Positions 54,217 to 61,045 of a stretch of DNA of 64,000 nucleotides are shown in pieces. How positions within the stretch are numbered: the first letter of the stretch is position 1; every line of letters begins with the position of its first letter. Origin of the DNA: an uncultured Sphingorhabdus sp. GTDB lineage: Bacteria > Pseudomonadota > Alphaproteobacteria > Sphingomonadales > Sphingomonadaceae. The notes under the pieces are model-generated. The model ran no database searches. It was given only the letters and a program-made list of their open reading frames with translations, and was not told the DNA's origin. The stretch spans positions 1,218,578 to 1,282,577 of the forward strand of contig CANLOL010000001.1 of assembly GCA_947492905.1 (NCBI GenBank), written 5' to 3'. Position numbers and translations under genes: made by a program.

Positions 54217-54368
54217 GGTCAGAAACCACTAAATCTGCAGGCATGGCTCCAAAATGGGCTGCAATATCTTATGATTGGACGGATGGCTGCATTGCTGTGC
54301 GTAATAGTGAAATTGAGCAATTATGGGAATTGGTTCCCGATGGCGCGCGCATTACTATTCAACCTTAA
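54217..54368 (+). pseudogene. 3' remnant of an L,D-transpeptidase gene
   Basis: The frame ending at the TAA of 54366-54368 reads [20 protein letters not shown], then YDWTDGCIAVRN, then a segment ending ELVPDGARITIQP. This is the C-terminal end of a YkuD/ErfK-type L,D-transpeptidase, including the catalytic cysteine motif DWTDGCIAVRN. Only about 45 codons remain and nothing upstream encodes the rest, because purA occupies that DNA. It looks like the tail of a gene lost by deletion or rearrangement next to purA. The first ATG (54243) would give only 41 residues. Confidence 0.75.
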
Positions 54369-54382
54369 ATTGTTTCGGGCAT

Positions 54383-54441
54383 AAAAAAGGGCGGCTGGAA
54401 TAATCTGCGCATCGGTTTTGCAATGATTATCCGGGCCACCC
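54383..54441 (-). terminator. Intrinsic terminator of the minus-strand gene at 54461
   Basis: A long inverted repeat: GGGCGGC (54389-54395) against GCCACCC with a mismatch, and GGAATAATC (54397-54405) against GATTATCC with one bulge. Six A on the plus strand at 54383-54388 give six T after the hairpin on the minus strand. It lies 20 bases after the stop of the small secreted gene. Confidence 0.7.
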
Positions 54442-54460
54442 AAATTTCTATATTTCTCTT

Positions 54461-54796
54461 TTATGGAGAAGCAGGTGCATCTTCATCGTCACCACCATCA
54501 AGAGCGATAACAATGCCTGCAACAACAGCTGCAGCGGCTAAGATTGGAGCCAATGTTCCAAAAATGCCTTTCTTGCTTGCTTCTTCTACCACTGGCGCTG
54601 GATTCACAGGTGCTTGTTGAACCGGCGGAACTGCTTTTGGCGCAGTTTTACCTGGCAATACACAACCCACAAATGCACTGCCGCACAATGTAGAAACTGC
54701 ATTCGATGTTACCGCTGTATTAGCTTGTACGCCCACTGCATTAGCAATAAGGAACATACTGGCTGCAATAGCAGTAGTTTTGGTTTTAAACCCCAT
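54461..54796 (-). CDS. Small exported protein with C-terminal transmembrane helix
   Basis: A 111-residue protein of unknown function. It has a signal peptide (TTAIAASMFLIANAVGVQA), two cysteines (STLCGSAFVGCVLPG) and a Pro/Val-rich linker (KAVPPVQQAPVNPAPVVEEA). A glycine-free hydrophobic helix (LAPILAAAAVVAGIVIAL) and an acidic tail follow. The start at 54796 has AGGA seven bases upstream, better than an ATG eight codons earlier. Sphingomonads often carry such short exported proteins with a predicted C-terminal anchor. Confidence 0.7.
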   Translation of the reverse strand: MGFKTKTTAIAASMFLIANAVGVQANTAVTSNAVSTLCGSAFVGCVLPGKTAPKAVPPVQQAPVNPAPVVEEASKKGIFGTLAPILAAAAVVAGIVIALDGGDDEDAPASP

Positions 54797-55075
54797 ATTA
54801 TTTTCCTTCTTATCATTCAAACCATCCTAGGCTTTTTATAGAGCACTAGAGAGATTGGATCGTTAAAATATTAATTAACCATCTCTATCTAGAACAATAT
54901 AAGGAGAGGGGTAAAGTAAACAAAAGTAAAGTTATATAAGTTTTATAATTTTATAATGTGTAAAATGATGTAATGTAGAATATACCACTTTTTACAACAC
55001 ATATAAAGATATTTTGCTATTAGGGTTAACGACATTTATTTATTAAGTGGTCTTGTTAAATAAGAAGGGTGAAAT

Positions 55076-55480
55076 ATGAATTATAAATTAGGGCTTATTA
55101 CTATGCTAGGCGCGCCATTATTGGCGATTAGTCCTGCACAAGCACAAGAGCAAACGGGTCAAGAATTAATTGGCCGCACGGTTGATGTGCAATTCGCTAA
55201 TGGTGCGCGCAATAGCGTTGCATTTGGTTCAGGTGGACAAGCGCGTATCACAGCTGCTGATGGTACATTGTCTAATGCAAATTGGTTTGTCAGAGGCAAT
55301 CAATTATGCATGCAAATGGGCTCTATGAGCGAATGTTGGGGTTATACGCAGCGTTTTGAAGCTGGCCGCGCCTTTACCATGTCAAGCACATGCAATGAGA
55401 CATCACAATGGATTGCGCGTTCTGTAAATCCTGCACCTGTAGTCGCTCCACCAGCTGTTGAACAAGGTGAGCGTGGCTAA
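55076..55480 (+). CDS. Small secreted protein of unknown function
   Basis: A 134-residue protein with a signal peptide (LGLITMLGAPLLAISPAQAQ). The mature domain (ELIGRTVDVQFANGARNSVAFGSGGQARIT, then NWFVRGNQLCMQMGSMSECWGYTQRF) has a small beta-rich fold with two or three cysteines. The W.....LC pattern is seen in several small unnamed periplasmic proteins. The C terminus is Pro/Val-rich. It overlaps the following L,D-transpeptidase gene by eight bases, so the two are probably coupled and may act together at the cell wall. Confidence 0.72.
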   Translation: MNYKLGLITMLGAPLLAISPAQAQEQTGQELIGRTVDVQFANGARNSVAFGSGGQARITAADGTLSNANWFVRGNQLCMQMGSMSECWGYTQRFEAGRAFTMSSTCNETSQWIARSVNPAPVVAPPAVEQGERG

Positions 55481-56720
55481 TAACGTGAATATTGCTAAGT
55501 ATTTTTCAGCAATTATAATATTAAGCTCCCTCTGCGTGCAGGGGGAGTTTGCACATGCGCAGGCTAGTGGCGATACAAATATGCATTATATTGATCAGGA
55601 TTTGCATCCTGATTATGCTATCCAAGAAGCTATAGTCTCTGGAACATTCAATGCAGATTTCAAAGCACCGCCGCCCAACTTCATAGAGGCTAGCTTTAAT
55701 AGAGCTTTGCAAGAATATGAAACAACATGGGCTAGATTGCCGCAAGTTAGGCTTGCAAGGGGCAATATAGTGCGAATGGGTGCGCAAGGTCAGCGTATTG
55801 CCAATGTTAACCAGCGCCTTGGATTAAGCGGTTCAGTATTTAATGCCAATCTGTCCAATAGGATTCGCCATTATAGACGCGTCCATGACTTACCAAGCGG
55901 TAATCATATTGATAATATATTGATAGATTCATTGAACCTTGGTGCGGCGCATTATATCAATAAAATTTCAATCAATCTGCACCGAGCATCAGAATTACCA
56001 TCTGATTTGGGTGAAAAATTTGTTCTTGTCGATGTCGCTAATCAGCAGCTTTATATGTACGAAGGCAAAAATTTGGTTAATCAAATGCGCGTCATTGTCG
56101 GCACTGCCGATAATCCCACGCCAATGCTGGCCGGTTATATGCGTTTTTCGGTTATCAACCCCTATTGGAATGTCCCAACGGATTTGACACGAGACAGATA
56201 TGCGCGGCGCATTATCAATGGTGGCGAAAACTATCTAAAGACTCGCCGTTTCGAAGCTTTATCGGGATGGGAAGATGATGCGCGCATATTATCTTATTCT
56301 GAAGTGGACTGGAAGGCCGTTGAATCTGGGCAGCAAAAATTGCGCCTAAGGCAGCGACCAGGGCCTGGTAATGGGATGGGCGATATTAAATTCATGTTCC
56401 CAAACCCTTATGGCGTATATTTGCATGACACGCATAATGAGGCTCCTTTTAAGTTGGATTCGCGCGCGATTAGCGCGGGGTGTGTGCGGCTCGAAAAGCC
56501 ATGGGTGTTGGCCGACTGGCTTTATGGAAAAAGATTGCAAACGCAGGGTCAAAGGCCTGAGCAAATTGTGAATTTAGATGGGAAAACACCTGTTTATATC
56601 AGCTATTTTACCGCCATTCCTAAGAATCTAGGTTTGCCCAATGAAGGGCTGTCCATGCGCAAAGATATTTATGGCCGCGATGCACGGTTAACCAAAGCTT
56701 TGGCATCACCATTTTCATAA
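55473..56720 (+). CDS. L,D-transpeptidase (YcbB-like murein cross-linking enzyme)
   Basis: A 415-residue exported protein. After a signal segment (FSAIIILSSLCVQGEFAHAQ) comes a region with a peptidoglycan-binding-like part (IANVNQRLGLSG, then HYRRVHDLPSGNHIDN). The YkuD catalytic domain spans about 185-385, with FVLVDVANQQLYMYEGKNLV, the histidine in GVYLHDTHNE and the nucleophile in RAISAGCVRLEKPWVLADWLY. It should form 3-3 cross-links in peptidoglycan. The GTG at 55473 is chosen because AAGG lies five bases upstream. Its 3' end overlaps the converging lipoprotein gene by 52 bases. Confidence 0.9.
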   Translation: MANNVNIAKYFSAIIILSSLCVQGEFAHAQASGDTNMHYIDQDLHPDYAIQEAIVSGTFNADFKAPPPNFIEASFNRALQEYETTWARLPQVRLARGNIVRMGAQGQRIANVNQRLGLSGSVFNANLSNRIRHYRRVHDLPSGNHIDNILIDSLNLGAAHYINKISINLHRASELPSDLGEKFVLVDVANQQLYMYEGKNLVNQMRVIVGTADNPTPMLAGYMRFSVINPYWNVPTDLTRDRYARRIINGGENYLKTRRFEALSGWEDDARILSYSEVDWKAVESGQQKLRLRQRPGPGNGMGDIKFMFPNPYGVYLHDTHNEAPFKLDSRAISAGCVRLEKPWVLADWLYGKRLQTQGQRPEQIVNLDGKTPVYISYFTAIPKNLGLPNEGLSMRKDIYGRDARLTKALASPFS

Positions 56721-58348
56721 TAGCGACGCCACGCTTTACTATCATATCCAAAATGCTGCCCTGTCACTGCGGTTAATGTCCCTATCACTTGGGATGTGAA
56801 CCACTTAGGGTCGTCCTTATAGCTTAATCTATCTATAAGCGCTTTCACAGTCGCAGCGTCATTTTGGCCCATATCATTGATAGCTTTAAGAGCAACCAGC
56901 GGCAGCTCTAAATATTTTTCATAGCTATTGGGTTTTGCGGTCCAAGGCTGCTTTAGCAATTGTACAGGAACATTTTTATGACCGCTTTTTGCCATAGCGT
57001 TTATGAGTGTTGCAATGGCAATATCAGAGGCTTTTGTCTGATTATCACCGCCAAATGTTCTGACATGAATATCGGGAATATCGGCTTTTAATCGCTGCGT
57101 AAAGAAACCATCCGGTGCACCATTGCGAACCGCTTGGATCAATAAAATGGATAGAGCATTATTACGGCGGCCTTGATAAGTTTCTTCCGCCGATAAGATT
57201 GCGTCTATTTCATTGCCTAACATATCCCAATCTAGCGCTTCACTCGCATTAGGATATTGCTGTTTCAACTTTGCAGGCGCAATCTTTGCTATATTGGGTG
57301 TATTGCGCGTTCCCCAAATAATGGCTTTTTTATCTTTGCTGCTGCCCGCGACATAAATATTGCCATAAATGATCACAATAGAGAGCGGTGTGCCGCCTTT
57401 AAGGCTTAGATGTTCTTCCCATGCGCCATCGAATGAGAATAACCGCCCATCGGCCGTAACGCTCCATAATCGCTGGCCATCGCTCGCTATATCAGCAAAG
57501 CTGCCCCTTAGGCCAAGGCTCTGAGATGTCTTACCATCGCTTTTCCATATTTCACGATTATCAGCTTTACCTACAATCGCATAAAGAGCATCATTATGGA
57601 CCATAATCTCTCTAATCGGCTTGTTCTTGGGAAAGCTGTTTACACCATCAAAGTTGCGGCCATTCCATTTGACCAATCTTTGCTTTTTTTCATCGCGTAG
57701 GGTGGCATAATATTCACCCTTATATTCGGTCATATAGCGGATACGGGCAATATGACGCCCTTTTGGAACATGGTCATAGGTTTTGCTCCAGCTTATACCG
57801 CCATCGGGCGACAATTGCAGGCCCGCATTACGTGCGCCTGTAACCGCTAACAAATTTCCTTTGTAAACATGCAACTCGCTCGTGTGATACATTAATGCGC
57901 TATCAATGGTATAGGATGCCCAATCCTCGCCATTGGTTGCACTAATCTCACCGGTGCCGCCCGCTAGCAATGCATCCTCATGTGGCCAGTATAAAAGGTC
58001 ATTATATACTAACGGCTCTCCTGCATCTTGGCTGAACAAATTACGCTCTAACCTCTTGTCTCCTGTCAGCGGATCAAGGCTCCATATATCGGATGAATTA
58101 TGGTTGCGATATTTGACCGATGCCGCAAACCATATCCGCCCGCGATAGCCAATCAATCGTGATGCATAGGGCCATGGCCCTATTTCAGCTAAGGGCTGTA
58201 AATTAACGGGCTGCTTGGTCTTTTCAATGCTATCCAATCCAATGATTTGCTCTTTGTTGGTAACATTCCCCGCATTATTTTGAGTCTCTGCGGCATTAGA
58301 ACAAGAAGCAAGCGATATGGCTAGCGTGATTAAAAAGCCTTGTCTCAT
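56669..58348 (-). CDS. Predicted lipoprotein with beta-propeller-like repeats
   Basis: A 559-residue protein with a lipoprotein signal (LITLAISLASCSNA; lipobox LASC). The central part consists of repeated blade-like segments such as GRIWFAASVKYRNHNSSDIWSLDPLTGD, YNDLLYWPHEDALLAGGTGEI, SPDGGISWSKTY and DGRLFSFDGAW, suggesting a propeller related to sialidase or WD-type repeats. The C-terminal 200 residues are helical. No catalytic motif recognised. It is followed four bases overlapping by the symporter gene's start region on the same strand side, and its end overlaps the L,D-transpeptidase gene tail to tail. Confidence 0.68.
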   Translation of the reverse strand: MRQGFLITLAISLASCSNAAETQNNAGNVTNKEQIIGLDSIEKTKQPVNLQPLAEIGPWPYASRLIGYRGRIWFAASVKYRNHNSSDIWSLDPLTGDKRLERNLFSQDAGEPLVYNDLLYWPHEDALLAGGTGEISATNGEDWASYTIDSALMYHTSELHVYKGNLLAVTGARNAGLQLSPDGGISWSKTYDHVPKGRHIARIRYMTEYKGEYYATLRDEKKQRLVKWNGRNFDGVNSFPKNKPIREIMVHNDALYAIVGKADNREIWKSDGKTSQSLGLRGSFADIASDGQRLWSVTADGRLFSFDGAWEEHLSLKGGTPLSIVIIYGNIYVAGSSKDKKAIIWGTRNTPNIAKIAPAKLKQQYPNASEALDWDMLGNEIDAILSAEETYQGRRNNALSILLIQAVRNGAPDGFFTQRLKADIPDIHVRTFGGDNQTKASDIAIATLINAMAKSGHKNVPVQLLKQPWTAKPNSYEKYLELPLVALKAINDMGQNDAATVKALIDRLSYKDDPKWFTSQVIGTLTAVTGQHFGYDSKAWRRYYENGDAKALVNRASRP

Positions 58349-59586
58349 ACATCGTCGGCGCTGATTAATTCTTCCTTGTCTAGCTCGCCCGTCATGCTGG
58401 CTACTGTGACGGCTACGGCGGCATCACCAGAGACGTTCGTGGTGGTGCGCATCATATCCATGATACGATCAACGCCAGCTACAAGTGCAATAGTTTCTAA
58501 TGGTACGCCGACTTGCGGAAATACTAATGCCATCATGATAATGCCTGCGCCAGGGATTCCAGCTGCACCAATTGCAGCTAGTGTAGCTAAAATAGATATT
58601 GTGAAATAATCGGCCCAAGTCAAATCTACACCGAACACTTGTGCGCCGAATAATGTAGCAAGCCCTAAATACATGGCTGTGCCATTCATATTAATGGTCG
58701 CGCCCAAAGATATAACAAAGCTGGATACGCTTTTTGATACGCCCAAATTTCTTTGCGCACATCGCAGTGTGACGGGCAGGGTCGCATTAGATGATGCCGT
58801 AGAATAGCTTACAGCAATTGCATCTGTGATACCGCGAAAGAAGTCGATCGGGGGTATTTTTGCTACAAATTTTATAATGCAGCTATACATCACAATGATG
58901 ATTAATAAGCACCCCAAATAATTTAGACCAACCAGCTTTGCTAAGGCTATTAGCGCATCTGTTCCTAATGTCCCTGCGACCCAAGCCATAAGAGCGAAAA
59001 CACCGAACGGCGTTAATTCCATCACGATCATAGTGACTTTTTGCATCACTATTGCACCGCTATCAAAAATCTTTGCAACAGGCTCGCCTTCTTCTTTGGC
59101 CATTAATATACCAATGCCAATTAGCAGCGCAAAAACTATGAGCGGTAATACGTCCACATTGGCCATTACCTCGACTGGACTTTGCGGAACCAGAGCAATA
59201 ATTCTCTCTGTCCAAGCTAAATCTGTGGGCGGAGGTATATCACCTTTGGATGGAATTTTGTCTGGATCAATGCCAGCGCCTGGTTTTAATAGTGTGCCAA
59301 TCGCTAAACCTAACCAAACGGCAATTTGACCCGTGATGATGAATAATATCATCGCTCTCCCGCCGACCTTGCCAAGCTTACGAATGTCACCAATGGCGGC
59401 AACACCTGAAACTAATGAGAAAAATATAAGTGGAACAACCAGCATTTTTATTGATGCTATAAAGAAAGAGCCGATCCATTTAATTTGTTCTGCATCTGGC
59501 CCCCACCATAAACCCAGAATAACGCCAAGTATCAATGCAGCAATAACGCGCTGCCAAAGGGGGATATTGAACCAAAATGCAAACAT
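58345..59586 (-). CDS. Dicarboxylate/amino acid:cation symporter (DAACS family)
   Basis: A 413-residue transporter of the GltP/DctA family for glutamate or C4-dicarboxylates with Na+ or H+. The serine-rich hairpin 1 SYSTASSNATLPVTLRC, helix 7 motif GATINMNGTAMYLGLA (the NMDGT-type site) and hairpin 2 AAGIPGAGIIMMALVF are present. The substrate helix VAGVDRIMDMMRTTTNVSGDAAVAV follows. Substrate choice between glutamate and dicarboxylates cannot be made from these motifs. The downstream lipoprotein gene overlaps its stop by four bases. Confidence 0.94.
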   Translation of the reverse strand: MFAFWFNIPLWQRVIAALILGVILGLWWGPDAEQIKWIGSFFIASIKMLVVPLIFFSLVSGVAAIGDIRKLGKVGGRAMILFIITGQIAVWLGLAIGTLLKPGAGIDPDKIPSKGDIPPPTDLAWTERIIALVPQSPVEVMANVDVLPLIVFALLIGIGILMAKEEGEPVAKIFDSGAIVMQKVTMIVMELTPFGVFALMAWVAGTLGTDALIALAKLVGLNYLGCLLIIIVMYSCIIKFVAKIPPIDFFRGITDAIAVSYSTASSNATLPVTLRCAQRNLGVSKSVSSFVISLGATINMNGTAMYLGLATLFGAQVFGVDLTWADYFTISILATLAAIGAAGIPGAGIIMMALVFPQVGVPLETIALVAGVDRIMDMMRTTTNVSGDAAVAVTVASMTGELDKEELISADDV

Positions 59587-59710
59587 GAAGTGCCTCTCTT
59601 TATGGGTAAGCGGTGATGCTATGCGAATATTTTTTACAGGGCAATCAAAAAGGCATATACATCAAATTGAGAGCATATTTTGAGTATTGCAGCTTTGATT
59701 AAAAGCAATT

Positions 59711-61003
59711 TTAATAGAGCAATTCGCCAATGGCATGAATGACAAGACCAACCAATCCGCCCACCAATGTCCCATTGATGCGGATGAATTGTAAATCGCT
59801 GCCCACAACATTTTCTATGCGGCTGGTCAGGGTGATAGCTTCCCATCCGCCAATTGTGTCGGATACTAATGTCACAATTTTATCGCCATAATTTTCGGTT
59901 GTGCCAACAATGGCACGTCGCGCAAATCGGTTAATTTGTTTTTTCAAATGCTCATCTTTTTGTAGTGAGCTTCCTAATTTTGTCAAAGCCTCGCCAAATT
60001 TCCCAGCCATGGCAGCATCAGGTTCGCGTGCGGCATTCAGCAATCCTTGCCGCCCTTTTTGCCATAGGCTATCCATCCATTGCGCCATAGCAGGGTTAGC
60101 CAGCAATTCTTTTTTCCAAGCATCTACTTTTTTCTGCATTGTCTTTTGATGTTGCAGATCATGCGCAAGCTTACGAATGCCTTCTTCGCCTTTCTCACGC
60201 AGAGGGTGATCGGGGTCTTGTGCCATATCGGTGAGCAATTTGCTCAGCCCATTGACTATGGCATCGGCCAGCCTGTCATCCAATCCTGTCCAGCGCATGA
60301 TTGTATTGGCGCGTTCCTCGACCATTTTACGGATCATATCTTCATTGCTATTCAGCGTTTTAGAAGCCCATTTCACGACGCTATTTAATATTGGTTTGTG
60401 GCGCCCTTCTTTTATCATCGCTTCCAGCAATTGGCCCAATAATGGTGCAAGATTGATATTCTCTAGCTGCTCGCGCATAGAATCTTTGGCAATTTTTCCT
60501 AGGCGTTCATCATCTAAGGATGCCATTATATCGCCTATCAAGCGCGATGCGCCCATCCGCATCCGGCCTTCGCCGCCATCGGGGCGCATCAAAAATTTAC
60601 CAGCAGCGCCAGCCACATCCATATGCCGAACTTTGCGCGCGACGATCCGTGTGGTGAGAAAATTGCGCCGTAAAAATCCTGCTAATGTCTCGCCAATGCG
60701 ATCTTTATTTTTGGGAATGATGGCGGTGTGCGGTATAGGTATGCCTAAGGGGTGACGAAATAATGCCGTGACTGCAAACCAATCGGCCAATCCGCCCACC
60801 ATGCCAGCCTCTGCAAAGGCGCGCATAAAGCCCCAATGACCAGCATATTGTTTTTCCATATGGTTGCCGATGACAAAGATAATCGCCATTAACACCAGCA
60901 ATGCCGTCGCGATAATCCGCATTTTCTTAAGCTCAACATCGCGCTGTTGATAGCGTAATGCCGATAATTCTTTATGCGATAAGGATGTTATATCTTCAGT
61001 CAC
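59711..61003 (-). CDS. DUF445 family membrane protein
   Basis: A 430-residue protein with one helix near the N terminus (IIATALLVLMAIIFVIGN) and a short one at the C terminus (NGTLVGGLVGLVIHAIGELLY). Between them is a long helical region. The DUF445 signature is evident in EAGMVGGLADWFAVTALFRHPLGIPIPHTAIIPKNKDRIGETLAGFLRRNFLT. Function is unknown; the family is found in the envelope of many bacteria. It is a single gene between the symporter and the RND pump. Confidence 0.92.
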   Translation of the reverse strand: MTEDITSLSHKELSALRYQQRDVELKKMRIIATALLVLMAIIFVIGNHMEKQYAGHWGFMRAFAEAGMVGGLADWFAVTALFRHPLGIPIPHTAIIPKNKDRIGETLAGFLRRNFLTTRIVARKVRHMDVAGAAGKFLMRPDGGEGRMRMGASRLIGDIMASLDDERLGKIAKDSMREQLENINLAPLLGQLLEAMIKEGRHKPILNSVVKWASKTLNSNEDMIRKMVEERANTIMRWTGLDDRLADAIVNGLSKLLTDMAQDPDHPLREKGEEGIRKLAHDLQHQKTMQKKVDAWKKELLANPAMAQWMDSLWQKGRQGLLNAAREPDAAMAGKFGEALTKLGSSLQKDEHLKKQINRFARRAIVGTTENYGDKIVTLVSDTIGGWEAITLTSRIENVVGSDLQFIRINGTLVGGLVGLVIHAIGELLY

Positions 61004-61045
61004 TTATGCTGTTATAGTCTAATAATACGCACTATGCCAAATGCT

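Noticed and set aside
60231-60755. 174-residue open frame antisense to the DUF445 gene
   Set aside because: DUF445 on the other strand is clear, and this frame has no start signal or domain.
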